Shown piece by piece: positions 39,546-47,233 of a stretch of 64,000 nucleotides of DNA (the first letter of the stretch is position 1; every line of letters starts with the position of its first letter). Under the pieces are notes generated by a model. That model did no database searches. It had not been told where the DNA came from and saw nothing but the letters and a program-made list of their open reading frames with translations. The DNA is from Pseudomonas nitroreducens. GTDB taxonomy: Bacteria; Pseudomonadota; Gammaproteobacteria; Pseudomonadales; Pseudomonadaceae. The stretch is from assembly GCF_014204515.1 (NCBI RefSeq), contig NZ_JACHLI010000032.1:1-64000 (forward strand), in the 5' to 3' direction. Position numbers and translations under genes: made by a program.

Positions 39546-40535
39546 ATGGAAACCAACCTCATCATTCTTTCGTTCCTGTTCACCGTGTTCATGGTGTTCT
39601 TCTACGTGGGGATGACGCGCAAGCTCATGCGCTTCAAGCGCTACAAGACCTACGCACAGGTCATCTACACCAAGCTGATCGAGCACTACGAAGAGCTCTC
39701 AGCGAAGCGGGATGCATTGATCGTCGACAAGGGTTACAACGTCGTCGACCCGCAGCCCTGGATCGATGAGATGCACAAGTTCATCTCCATCGTCATCGCG
39801 CCGGCACTTCCTAAGAGCCTGCAGGCAACGATCAAGAAGAAAACCCTGGCGAGCATCGAGTTCTCCTCGTTCGCTTGCGCGTTCCTGGTGAAGTTGCTCG
39901 ACGAGCCGAAGAAGCCTTCTGGATACGACCTTGATGCATTCACCCAGGAGCTCGAGGACACAGACCGTATCGACTCGTTCTTCAAGGGTGAGCCGGCGTA
40001 CAACAAAGGCATGAAGGTTACTACTCGGCTCGCCGGTTTGATGCTGCTCATTGCCTTCGTCGGCCACCAAGGTACCGCCCTTGCCGAAGATGCGCAGGGT
40101 TTCGCGCCTATCACCGCGTGCAATGCCCTGGCTGATGAGCCCGGTTTCAGCCCATCGAACTGGTCTGAGCTCTACGAGGGCAAGTACACCTGCGGTACAA
40201 AGTACAAGGATCTTGGCCAGGGCGCGCTGCCCAACAACCTGTCCATGTACGGCATGGGCACTAAGGCTGAAGTGACTCGCGTCAGGTTGATGCTGAATGT
40301 CAACGTCAAGTCGCGCGCCGGGCAAGATCAAAAGACTCTCGCCGGGTTGTGCACCAAGATGACCGAAGCCCTGATCGGTGATGTTCCTCAGGGCTACGCT
40401 GGCAAGATCGCCGCCGGCACGCCGTTTGAATCGGACTTCAATGGCTACCGTGTTGCGCTGACCAAAGAGGTTTGGAAGACCGGTAAAGGCTTTGAACTGA
40501 ACTGCATCGTGGCAACCAAGTACCACAAGGAATGA
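39546..40535 (+). CDS. Membrane protein, 329 aa, periplasmic C-terminal domain
   Basis: Membrane helix at about 4-22 (LIILSFLFTVFMVFFYVGM), a cytosolic charged region to about 155, a second span at about 162-178 (LAGLMLLIAFVGHQGTALA) ending in an AxA-like site, then a periplasmic domain (about 180-329) with two or more cysteines (TACNALADEPGF, YTCGTKY, GLCTKM, LNCIVATKY). That C-terminal domain resembles unnamed domains of plasmid and island membrane proteins with a W-x-x-L ... C ... V-x-V-x-L-x-L-N pattern. Function unknown. Its stop overlaps a possible start of the next gene, indicating a two-gene unit. Confidence 0.75.
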   Translation: METNLIILSFLFTVFMVFFYVGMTRKLMRFKRYKTYAQVIYTKLIEHYEELSAKRDALIVDKGYNVVDPQPWIDEMHKFISIVIAPALPKSLQATIKKKTLASIEFSSFACAFLVKLLDEPKKPSGYDLDAFTQELEDTDRIDSFFKGEPAYNKGMKVTTRLAGLMLLIAFVGHQGTALAEDAQGFAPITACNALADEPGFSPSNWSELYEGKYTCGTKYKDLGQGALPNNLSMYGMGTKAEVTRVRLMLNVNVKSRAGQDQKTLAGLCTKMTEALIGDVPQGYAGKIAAGTPFESDFNGYRVALTKEVWKTGKGFELNCIVATKYHKE

Positions 40536-40537
40536 CG

Positions 40538-41533
40538 ATGACTACTCAATCGAGCAAGAAGCTCTCTCACTCGGACATCTTCTGGTGGGTCGGTACTGCA
40601 GCCCTGGTCGTTATCGGCGCCGGTAGTTTCCGTGTCAGCTGGGCCGCCGGCCTGTTCATGATCGCCATTGCCGCGATGATCTCCCCGTTCGTGTTCCAGA
40701 AGATCCTGGCCAAGCTCGGAATAGCTGATCGCATCCAGATCCGAGTTTTCATCACGTGGATCGCAATCGTCGGCACCACGATTATCTACATGGGTCAGTT
40801 AACACACCTGAAGCACCAGGAAGAGGCTCGACTCGCAGCCGAGCAAAAGCAGCGGGCCGAGCAAGCGGCAATCGCTGAAGCAGAAGCTCTGAAAGTCAAA
40901 GCCGCCAACTTCCAAGCCAATCGCACGGCCATCATGGCGGACATCAACAAATCGATTGAAGCCAAAGAGGTCGGGCGAGCTGATAGCCTTCTCCGGCAAC
41001 AGTCAGGGATAACCGACCCTGAACTTATGGCTGCTACAGCCAAGTACAAGGAAATGGTTCAGAAATGGCAGGATGATGCAAAAGCAAAATCGCTCAAAGC
41101 CGAGCTAGCCAAACTCCAGCCAAAAGAGTACAGCCGTGCTGCAGATATCTACGGTAAGTTGCTGGATTTGTATCCGGGTAACAAGGCGTACCAAGTGGCG
41201 AAGGACAAAAACTCCAAGCTAGCTGACGCTGAGGAAGCAGCAGCAGCCAAGCGTCGCATTGAAGAAACTAAACAAGCTGAACGCACCAAGAAAATTGAGG
41301 CTCAATTCAGCGGATGGGATGGTTCACATCGCGGGTTGGAGCGAGTTGCCAAAAGCATGATGAAGAATCCTGATAGCTTCGAGCACGTGGAAACCAGATA
41401 TAGTGACAAGGGTAAGTACATTAGGGTTGGAATGACCTACCGTGGAACAAACTCCTTCGGCGCTGTTGTCCCTGGCACCATCGTGGCCGATTTCGATCTG
41501 GAAGGTAACCTTATCAAGATCGTTTCCCAGTGA
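40538..41533 (+). CDS. Membrane protein, 331 aa, coiled coil and conserved C-terminal domain
   Basis: Three membrane helices in the first 95 residues (FWWVGTAALVVIGAGSF, AGLFMIAIAAMISPFVF, VFITWIAIVGTTIIYMG), a long Lys/Glu/Ala coiled coil (about 95-250), then a conserved globular end (about 265-331): LERVAKSMMKNPDSFEHVET, KYIRVGMTYRGTNSFGAVV, IVADFDLEGNL. The end matches a family with MK-x-P-x-SFEHV-x-T-x-Y and YRGTN-x-FG found in several contexts. ATG 40538 with AAGGA 6 bases upstream. Partner of the preceding membrane protein by operon position. Confidence 0.78.
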   Translation: MTTQSSKKLSHSDIFWWVGTAALVVIGAGSFRVSWAAGLFMIAIAAMISPFVFQKILAKLGIADRIQIRVFITWIAIVGTTIIYMGQLTHLKHQEEARLAAEQKQRAEQAAIAEAEALKVKAANFQANRTAIMADINKSIEAKEVGRADSLLRQQSGITDPELMAATAKYKEMVQKWQDDAKAKSLKAELAKLQPKEYSRAADIYGKLLDLYPGNKAYQVAKDKNSKLADAEEAAAAKRRIEETKQAERTKKIEAQFSGWDGSHRGLERVAKSMMKNPDSFEHVETRYSDKGKYIRVGMTYRGTNSFGAVVPGTIVADFDLEGNLIKIVSQ

Positions 41534-41539
41534 CTGTAA

Positions 41540-41563
41540 GGGCCGGCGAAAGCCGGCCCTTTT
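41540..41563. terminator. Bidirectional rho-independent terminator
   Basis: GGGCCGGC-gaaa-GCCGGCCC with T4 on the plus strand, between the membrane-protein gene and the convergent lipoprotein gene. Confidence 0.9.
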
Positions 41564-41607
41564 GATTTCAACCCGCTGAGAGTGCCGAACCTTTTAGTGC
41601 TTTTAAT

Positions 41608-42708
41608 TCATTTTGTAACTGCACCAGCTTGTCCAGAACCTGAATTTCCATCTCCATTCTTCTTAGCACTTTTCACCTTCTTAACCCCATCCGAAACTGC
41701 ATTGATTATGTCAGCGGTGCTATCTGACTTTGACGCCTCTTGTGTGACATCGAATCCGCAGGTAGAACGAGCCTTAAAGGTCGCTTTGCCAGGAAATTTA
41801 TAAACATCCAAATAATAAGGATCTGCCACTACGAGCTGGACTGTCTTCGTCACGCCACCAACATCAACCTCGATCACTGCTGGACGACAAGATGAGGCAT
41901 AGAAGTAGCTCGTATCCTTTCCTAAAACACCTGACTCAGAACTATTCAATTCTGTGTATGGAACTGTACCTGGAGCAGGATCATCGAGATACACTGTGTA
42001 TTTCATGAGACCAACATCAACGTTAGTGCATGTGAAATAGGTGTCCCCTGATCTTTTAACGCACCGCTTATCATTTGGTTCTGACTGATTGCTGCCATCA
42101 GAAACTCGGTCGCCCAAGCTCCGCTTGAACCCTAAGTCAGTGATTTCAGATGACTCAATTCCTGTAGGCCTATGGAAAGTACTTCTAAGCAATGGAAGGG
42201 TGTCGATCCTAATCGGGTATGTAATGCCATCCTTTCCAACAGGAGGGGTAACATTCGCACCTTTCTGTCCATTATCAAATAGAGCTGCAAGTGCAATTGT
42301 CGCTGTAATGACATCAGCTCCAGCCTTTATATTTGATACTCGCTCATCAACCACTTCAACCCCTAACGAATCAATGAGATTGGTTCCATCTACCTTAGTC
42401 ATTGTTAATGATGTATCTGAGAAGAGGGTTTTAACCCTGGATATCGTGTAAAGCGTACCAACATCCCCAGGGATCGTTTGAACCCCAAACGAGTCCGGCC
42501 CTTTGTCTTTGTCCGGCGCGGTGATAACTATGTCTGTTTTACGAAAACTGAACTTGAAAGCTCCAGGTTCAAGGACGGATTGGTCTTTGGCCTCGCTGCT
42601 GCCGGCATCTTCAAGCTTTTCGTACCGCACAGTTGGACTTGAACCACAGCCCTGCAGCAGAACCAAGCAGACCAGCGCCAGCCAAAACCCAATACCCGTG
42701 CACTTCAT
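41608..42708 (-). CDS. Large lipoprotein, 366 aa, AT-rich gene
   Basis: Lipoprotein signal: MKCTGIGFWLALVCLVLLQGC with the lipidated Cys about 21 residues in. The mature part is beta-rich with several cysteines (RCVKRSGDTYFTCTNVD, SSCRPAVIEVD, STCGFDV) that could form disulphides, and a Lys/Gly/Ser tail. Likely a periplasmic or outer-membrane protein; function unknown. ATG 42708 is 7 bases after AGGAG; the ATG six bases upstream is too close. The DNA here is clearly AT-richer than the rest of the window and uses different codons, which suggests later acquisition. Confidence 0.75.
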   Translation of the reverse strand: MKCTGIGFWLALVCLVLLQGCGSSPTVRYEKLEDAGSSEAKDQSVLEPGAFKFSFRKTDIVITAPDKDKGPDSFGVQTIPGDVGTLYTISRVKTLFSDTSLTMTKVDGTNLIDSLGVEVVDERVSNIKAGADVITATIALAALFDNGQKGANVTPPVGKDGITYPIRIDTLPLLRSTFHRPTGIESSEITDLGFKRSLGDRVSDGSNQSEPNDKRCVKRSGDTYFTCTNVDVGLMKYTVYLDDPAPGTVPYTELNSSESGVLGKDTSYFYASSCRPAVIEVDVGGVTKTVQLVVADPYYLDVYKFPGKATFKARSTCGFDVTQEASKSDSTADIINAVSDGVKKVKSAKKNGDGNSGSGQAGAVTK

Positions 42709-42797
42709 GTCCATTCTCCTTGTGCTCAAAAAGTGGCGATTTGACAGTAGCACCAAGAGTGGAAACTGCCATGATCCTGGCAGTAATCCTTCGCCAT

Positions 42798-42827
42798 AAA
42801 AAAGGCCGGCATCATCGCCGGCCTTTT
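42798..42827. terminator. Terminator of the pncA-pncB-nadE operon
   Basis: AAAAGGCCGGC-atcatc-GCCGGCCTTTT: perfect stem with flanking A and T tracts, 17 bases beyond the nadE stop. Works in both directions. Confidence 0.92.
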
Positions 42828-42843
42828 GACTGCAGTTGGTGCG

Positions 42844-43668
42844 TTAGGGAGCGTAGGGCAGCTCGCGTTTGTGCTGGGTCTTGGCGTACTGGGCCTCGAT
42901 CAGCTCTGCGACACGGTCATCTACCGAATCGCCGAGAAGATAGTTCTCGATTTCCTCGTAGCCGCAGCCGAAGGCCAGCACGTCAGGTTTTCCGGGAACC
43001 AGGTCTTCCAGGTCAGCAGTGGGCGTCTTGTGCACCAGCTGGCCCGGCGCGCCCAGATAGCTTGCGATGTTTCGCACCTGCTCTTTGGTCAGCCCGCTGA
43101 GCGGAGCGATGTCGCAGGCCCCGTCCCCGAACTTCGTGAAGAACCCCATCACCGCTTCTGAAGCGTGATCTGTTCCGACAACCAGGCCGTTTGTGGCGTT
43201 GGCGATGTTGTACTGGGCAACCATGCGCATGCGGGCCTTAGTGTTCCCCAGGACGAAATCGCGTGCTTCCGGGGTAAGGCCTTCCAGCGCCAACGTTTCA
43301 CCAGCAATGGCCTGCACCGCCGGCCCGATGTTAACGACCTGGACTTCGCTTGGCTTAATGAATCGCAGCGCGGCCTGGGCGTCTTCCTCGTCCAACTGGG
43401 TACGGTAGGGCAGGCGGACTGCAATGAACTTGTACCCGCCCTGGCCTTGGCCATTCAGCTCGTCGATAGCCTCCTGGCACAAACGGCCGGCGCACGTGGA
43501 GTCAACGCCGCCGCTGATACCCAGCACCAGGGTCTTACAACCGGAGACCAGCAGGCGATTCATGATCCAGGAAATTCGAAGGCAGATGGTCTGTTTCAGC
43601 TCTTCAGTGGTCTCGATACGCTTTACGCCCAGGGCGGCTGCGATCTCTTTTTGCTTGGAAGTGCTCAT
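42844..43668 (-). CDS. nadE: NH3-dependent NAD synthetase NadE
   Basis: Last step of NAD synthesis: amidates deamido-NAD with ammonia and ATP. 274 residues, the length of the ammonia-dependent form without a glutaminase domain. Seen: the PP-loop LGISGGVDSTCAGRL (SGGVDS at 52-57), GNTKARMRMVAQYNIAN (about 142-158), VVGTDHASEAVMGFFTKFGD and GACDIAPLSGLTKEQVR (about 166-200), and DLEDLVPGKPD. ATG 43668 lies 1 base after the pncB stop. Third gene of pncA-pncB-nadE; product of the first two plus NadD is its substrate. Confidence 0.97.
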   Translation of the reverse strand: MSTSKQKEIAAALGVKRIETTEELKQTICLRISWIMNRLLVSGCKTLVLGISGGVDSTCAGRLCQEAIDELNGQGQGGYKFIAVRLPYRTQLDEEDAQAALRFIKPSEVQVVNIGPAVQAIAGETLALEGLTPEARDFVLGNTKARMRMVAQYNIANATNGLVVGTDHASEAVMGFFTKFGDGACDIAPLSGLTKEQVRNIASYLGAPGQLVHKTPTADLEDLVPGKPDVLAFGCGYEEIENYLLGDSVDDRVAELIEAQYAKTQHKRELPYAP

Positions 43669-43669
43669 T

Positions 43670-44920
43670 TCAGGCAGCCTCGCTCTTGTTGGTGGCCTTG
43701 GTTGGCAGTTTCACGCCGAAGGTTTGCCCCAGATAGTTGAGGAACCCCTCGTCTTCACACATAGCCTTTTCCGGGTTATCGCTGATCTTCGCTACCGGCT
43801 GGCCGTCCATGCTGGTCATTTTCATCACCACGCTCAGCGGGGTAACGCCTTCGACATCGCAGGTCAGGTTTGTACCGATGCCGAAGCCCATGTTGATGCG
43901 GCCTTTCAGCGCGCGGATGATTCGCAGCGATTCCTTGAAGTCCAGGCCGTCTGAGAAGATCAGGGTCTTGGTCTTCGGATCGATGCGCAGCTTTTCGTAG
44001 TGGGCGATCATCTTCTCAGCCCAGGCCACAGGATCGCCGCTATCGTGGCGCAGGCCATCGAAGAGCTTGGCGAAGTACAGGTCGAAGTCGCGCAGGAAAG
44101 CGTCGCTGCTGATCGTGTCGGTCAGGGCAATGCCGAGCTCACCACGATACACACGGGCCCAGTTCTCGAGAGCGACCTTCTGGTGATCCTGCACCCGAGC
44201 TCCACCAGCCTGCTGGTGCCCCATGATCCATTGGTGGGCCATGGTGCCGATGCAGTTGAGGTTAAGCTCTCTGGCCAAGTGAACGTTGGAGGTGCCAGTG
44301 AGCACGCCGGGGAAGTCCTTGCGCAGGATGTCCACGACAGTGTGCTGCGCCTCGTAGCTGAGCCGGCGACGGGTACCGAAGTCCGAAAGCTTGAATTCAG
44401 CCAACTCGCTGGCATCTGCGTTTTGCTTCAGCCAGTCGATCTTGTTGTAGAGCCGTTCGTTGACCATGTCGAAGGTCACGTCCGGGTACTTGGCCTTGTT
44501 ACGGATCTCACTGAGCATCGCCAGGATTGCTATCTCCCAGATCTGCACGAAGAACCAGCTCCCAGAGGCACGAATGTCGATCTGGCCGTTCGACTCGCTG
44601 ATTTTCACCATCTTCGCCTGGGGCTGGAAGATGCTCAGGAAGTCTTTGTAGTCGGCCTTCAGGTAGCTACGGTTGTGGCTGAACAGGAAACGCAGCTCGT
44701 CTTCACGAAAACGCATCTGCCCGTACATATCGACCTGTTCACGCAGATCTTTGATCAGCGGTCGCAGATCTTCGCCTTTCGTGCGCACGGTGACGCGGAA
44801 GACAACCTGTGCGGAAGAGTGCAGCTTCTGGATCGCCTGGCCCATGGTGATCTGGTAAAAGTCCGTGTCGAGCAGGGACTTCATCACGCATTCGTCGGGT
44901 TTGAAGTAGATGCCGTTCAT
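43670..44920 (-). CDS. pncB: Nicotinate phosphoribosyltransferase PncB
   Basis: Converts nicotinate, PRPP and ATP to nicotinate mononucleotide. Seen: LLDTDFYQITMGQA near residue 13-26, LNCIGTMAHQWIMGHQ with the His that is phosphorylated in characterised PncB proteins, LFDGLRHDSGDPVAWAEK for PRPP binding, TLIFSDGLDF and IGTNLTCDV. 416 residues, normal for PncB. ATG 44920 has AAGGA 8 bases upstream; the longer frame starting with TTG overlaps pncA and is unlikely. Second gene of the operon, 17 bases after pncA. Confidence 0.96.
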   Translation of the reverse strand: MNGIYFKPDECVMKSLLDTDFYQITMGQAIQKLHSSAQVVFRVTVRTKGEDLRPLIKDLREQVDMYGQMRFREDELRFLFSHNRSYLKADYKDFLSIFQPQAKMVKISESNGQIDIRASGSWFFVQIWEIAILAMLSEIRNKAKYPDVTFDMVNERLYNKIDWLKQNADASELAEFKLSDFGTRRRLSYEAQHTVVDILRKDFPGVLTGTSNVHLARELNLNCIGTMAHQWIMGHQQAGGARVQDHQKVALENWARVYRGELGIALTDTISSDAFLRDFDLYFAKLFDGLRHDSGDPVAWAEKMIAHYEKLRIDPKTKTLIFSDGLDFKESLRIIRALKGRINMGFGIGTNLTCDVEGVTPLSVVMKMTSMDGQPVAKISDNPEKAMCEDEGFLNYLGQTFGVKLPTKATNKSEAA

Positions 44921-44937
44921 GCCGGTTTTCCTTGTGA

Positions 44938-45600
44938 TCAAAGGGCGGAGAGGGCGACGGCTACGTCAGCGGCGCTCGCGACCAGTCGAATATTGGGGTA
45001 ATTGCCGAGTTCACGAGTTGCATCGGCGGCCGAGTTGTCAGCGATGGCGCGGGTAGCGGCCATGTTCACGATCACGTTGAACTCGGCCTTGGCCAGTTGC
45101 ACAGCGGTCGTTTTCACGCAGTAGTCGTAGGCCAGGCCGCCGACGATTACGTTCTTGATGCCTTGGGCCTTCAGGTACTCGATGACGCCAGTAGACAGTT
45201 TGTCAGCGAGATCGTGGAAGCAGGCGCCGTAGGGGTGGAGGCTAGGGCTTACGCCCTTGTAGACCACGAAGTCGTAGTCCAGCTCGGCGGGGAGGCCAGG
45301 GATGAACTCGTAACCCGGAGTTCCGGGGACGCAGTGGCTGACCCAGGTCAGATCGGCGTTCGGCAGGCCGGTCGGCTGCAGCATTTCAGCGTGGGTTTCA
45401 ACGACCCAGGGAGCTGTCGGGGTGTGGGCATCCTTGCTGGCAACACGCAGGCGGGCCAGGGCAGCCATCGCGTTCAGTTCGCCGACAATTTCGTCGCCGC
45501 CGGGAACCGGCAGCTCACTCGGGGCCAGGGGAGTGAAGCCGACCTGCGGGTCAATATCGAAGGATGCAGTTGCATCGAAAATCCGGGTGGAGGTGTTCAT
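44938..45600 (-). CDS. pncA: Nicotinamidase PncA
   Basis: Hydrolyses nicotinamide to nicotinate and ammonia. 220 residues. Seen: catalytic Asp in ASFDIDPQVGFTPLAP (about residue 15), the metal-site WVSHCVPGTPGYEF (typical W-x-x-HC-x-x-GT-x-G), and the nucleophile in GLAYDYCVKTTAV. ATG 45600 follows GGAGAG; the longer upstream frame runs through the promoter and is discounted. First gene after a promoter that overlaps a palindromic operator, so it should be repressed by the NrtR-type protein encoded divergently. Together with pncB, nadD and nadE it completes the Preiss-Handler route from nicotinamide to NAD. Confidence 0.95.
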   Translation of the reverse strand: MNTSTRIFDATASFDIDPQVGFTPLAPSELPVPGGDEIVGELNAMAALARLRVASKDAHTPTAPWVVETHAEMLQPTGLPNADLTWVSHCVPGTPGYEFIPGLPAELDYDFVVYKGVSPSLHPYGACFHDLADKLSTGVIEYLKAQGIKNVIVGGLAYDYCVKTTAVQLAKAEFNVIVNMAATRAIADNSAADATRELGNYPNIRLVASAADVAVALSAL

Positions 45601-45629
45601 TTTTGGTGTCTCTCCGGTGTTGATGATTT

Positions 45630-45652
45630 GATAGTACACACCGTGCTCTATC
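45630..45652. promoter_or_regulatory. Palindromic operator over the pncA promoter
   Basis: Arms GATAGTACAC and GTGCTCTATC around a 3-base centre (two mismatches). It coincides with the spacer and -10 box of the pncA promoter. The right arm shares GTGCTCTA with the second site at 45732-45752, so one regulator probably binds both; NrtR encoded at 46337 is the obvious candidate. Confidence 0.8.
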
Positions 45653-45659
45653 TTAACAA
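45631..45659 (-). promoter_or_regulatory. Promoter of pncA-pncB-nadE
   Basis: Minus strand: TTGTTA (45659-45654), 17-base spacer, TACTAT (45636-45631). The operator covers the spacer and the -10 box, as expected for repression. Confidence 0.65.
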
Positions 45660-45724
45660 GCGTCGGCTTAAACTTTTTTCTCAATCTGCATCAAGTCGCT
45701 ACCTATAAAGGCACAAACGCCCTC

Positions 45725-45753
45725 TCGACAGTTAGAGCACATCGTGCTCTAAT
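45725..45753 (+). promoter_or_regulatory. Promoter of nadD-nrtR overlapping the second operator
   Basis: TCGACA (45725-45730), 17-base spacer, TCTAAT (45748-45753). Transcription would start about 45760, next to the nadD ATG at 45761, so the nadD message may have almost no leader. A second possible -10, TATAAA at 45704-45709, would give a normal leader. Confidence 0.5.
45732..45752. promoter_or_regulatory. Perfect palindromic operator before nadD
   Basis: TTAGAGCAC and GTGCTCTAA, exact inverted arms of 9 bp around ATC. It lies over the spacer and -10 box of the nadD promoter and matches the pncA-side site. Confidence 0.85.
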
Positions 45754-45760
45754 ATGGAGC

Positions 45761-46321
45761 ATGAACAGTCAGATCAAAGTCGCCATCTACGGAGGCGCAT
45801 TCAACCCGCCCCATGCCGGCCACGCCGACGCGATGCTGCAGGCCAGTGCTTTCGCGCATCGTATCCTGGTGGTGCCTTCGTGCCGGCACGCGTTCGGGAA
45901 GGTGCTCAACGACCTCGAGGAGCGGGCGACCCTGCTCAATCGCATCGTGAGCGAGATCAAGGGGCCGGCTCTGATTGAAGTCGATACCATCGAGCGTGAG
46001 CTCGCTACGCAACAGGCCGGGGCAATCTACAGCTACGACCTGCTCACCGCAATTGCGAACCGTGAAGGTTTGGAGACAAAACAGGTCGCTCTCGTGATCG
46101 GTGAGGACAACGTCCAGACTCTGAGTCGGTTCTACCGATCTGCCGATCTGATCCAGGACTTTTCCCTGGTCGTGATTCAGGAGCGCCTGGGCGTGCACAG
46201 TTCCAAGATCAAAGAGCTTCTGGCCCAGGGCCTCGACTTTCCAGCAGAGTGGGTGGCCCCAGGCCTCTGCCGCGCCGACTATGACATCTACAACCCATCA
46301 GCCATGCCTATCTGCGCCTGA
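45761..46321 (+). CDS. nadD: Nicotinate-nucleotide adenylyltransferase NadD
   Basis: Joins nicotinate mononucleotide and ATP to deamido-NAD. 186 residues. The nucleotidyltransferase signature is GGAFNPPHAGH (11-21), followed by LVVPSCRHAFGK (about 36-47) and the C-terminal HSSKIKELLAQG in the place of the ISST-x-IR motif. ATG 45761 has GGAG almost touching it, so initiation may be leaderless or inefficient. First gene of nadD-nrtR. A NMN-specific (NadM/NadR-like) activity cannot be excluded by eye, but the PncA/PncB/NadE company points to the deamidated route. Confidence 0.9.
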   Translation: MNSQIKVAIYGGAFNPPHAGHADAMLQASAFAHRILVVPSCRHAFGKVLNDLEERATLLNRIVSEIKGPALIEVDTIERELATQQAGAIYSYDLLTAIANREGLETKQVALVIGEDNVQTLSRFYRSADLIQDFSLVVIQERLGVHSSKIKELLAQGLDFPAEWVAPGLCRADYDIYNPSAMPICA

Positions 46322-46336
46322 CCGGAGCCTGAATCG

Positions 46337-47035
46337 ATGACCAATCAACACAGAGACTACCTTCACACCATCGACGTCGCCGTTCTGCGTTTGAACTTCG
46401 AGGTCAGCCAGGTGGAAGTGCTGGTGCACAAGCGCCTGAACGATCCTTTCGCCGGCAGCCTGGCGCTGCCCGGTCTCGTGGTCAGCGGTAGCACTGTTGA
46501 TACCAGCCTGCCAGGCGCGGTGAAGCGCCTGATGGACTCCGACAAGGTCGGCATGGCTACGCGCTTCATCGAGCAGGTTGGGACTGTAGGTGACGCTTAC
46601 CGCGACCCGCGCGCCTGGTCGTCCAGCACCTACTACTTGGCGTTCCCGGAAGAGCATGTTGAACTGTCCGATGACCAGATGTGGCTGAGCATGAATGGCA
46701 TCCTTTCCGGTGCCTACAAGCTCCCCTTTGACCACAACACCTTGTGCGAGGACATCTTCAAGCGCCTCGAGTCCAAGGCGCGCTACTCGAGCATTCCGCT
46801 CTACATGATCGGCCGAGACTTTACCGTCGGCGAAGCGGTAGCTGCGTTCTCGATAGTCCTGAGCCGGCCGGTGCAGAAATCCAGCATGCGCAAACGCATC
46901 GTGAAGATGCTCGAAGATGGCTACCTGGTAGAAACCGGCGAGAAGCGCTCAGGCAGTTCCGGGCCCAAAAGCGAGGTCTACCGCCTGGTGAATGGCGCAG
47001 AGCCTTACATTTTCGACTCCAGCCTCGAGCGCTGA
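46337..47035 (+). CDS. nrtR: NrtR-type Nudix-related transcriptional regulator
   Basis: NrtR proteins repress NAD-synthesis genes and release DNA when bound by ADP-ribose or related metabolites. This 232-residue protein has the two-domain layout: an N-terminal Nudix-like fold (VAVLRLNFEVSQVEVLVHKR, about 14-33, LALPGLVVSG about 42-51, and a degenerate Nudix box lacking the RE-x-x-EE residues) and a C-terminal winged helix (about 150-232) with SSMRKRIVKMLEDGYLVET. It is 15 bases downstream of nadD and adjacent to two matching palindromes, so autoregulation of both divergent units is likely. Confidence 0.88.
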   Translation: MTNQHRDYLHTIDVAVLRLNFEVSQVEVLVHKRLNDPFAGSLALPGLVVSGSTVDTSLPGAVKRLMDSDKVGMATRFIEQVGTVGDAYRDPRAWSSSTYYLAFPEEHVELSDDQMWLSMNGILSGAYKLPFDHNTLCEDIFKRLESKARYSSIPLYMIGRDFTVGEAVAAFSIVLSRPVQKSSMRKRIVKMLEDGYLVETGEKRSGSSGPKSEVYRLVNGAEPYIFDSSLER

Positions 47036-47038
47036 TCC

Positions 47039-47164
47039 ATGAAACAGCTAAATACCAACGAAGCAGTCCTGGCCCTGGCCCGAAACCTCACGCGGGCGAT
47101 GGATGAGAGCCCGTCGCTGATTCATCCGGTTCCCCAGCGGCAAGATTCGCCGACTGGATGCTGA
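47039..47164 (+). CDS. Possible small protein, 41 aa
   Basis: A short frame starting 3 bases after the nrtR stop (MKQLNTNEAVLALARNL, then a Pro/Gln-rich end). It has protein-like start and close coupling but is not conserved in any way I can recognise. Could be a remnant. Confidence 0.35.
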   Translation: MKQLNTNEAVLALARNLTRAMDESPSLIHPVPQRQDSPTGC

Positions 47165-47233
47165 GTTCAAAGTCCTGGGGGTCATCGTCATGACCGCAAC
47201 CAGGCGCAAATTGAGGCCAGAGGAGTGATGCAG

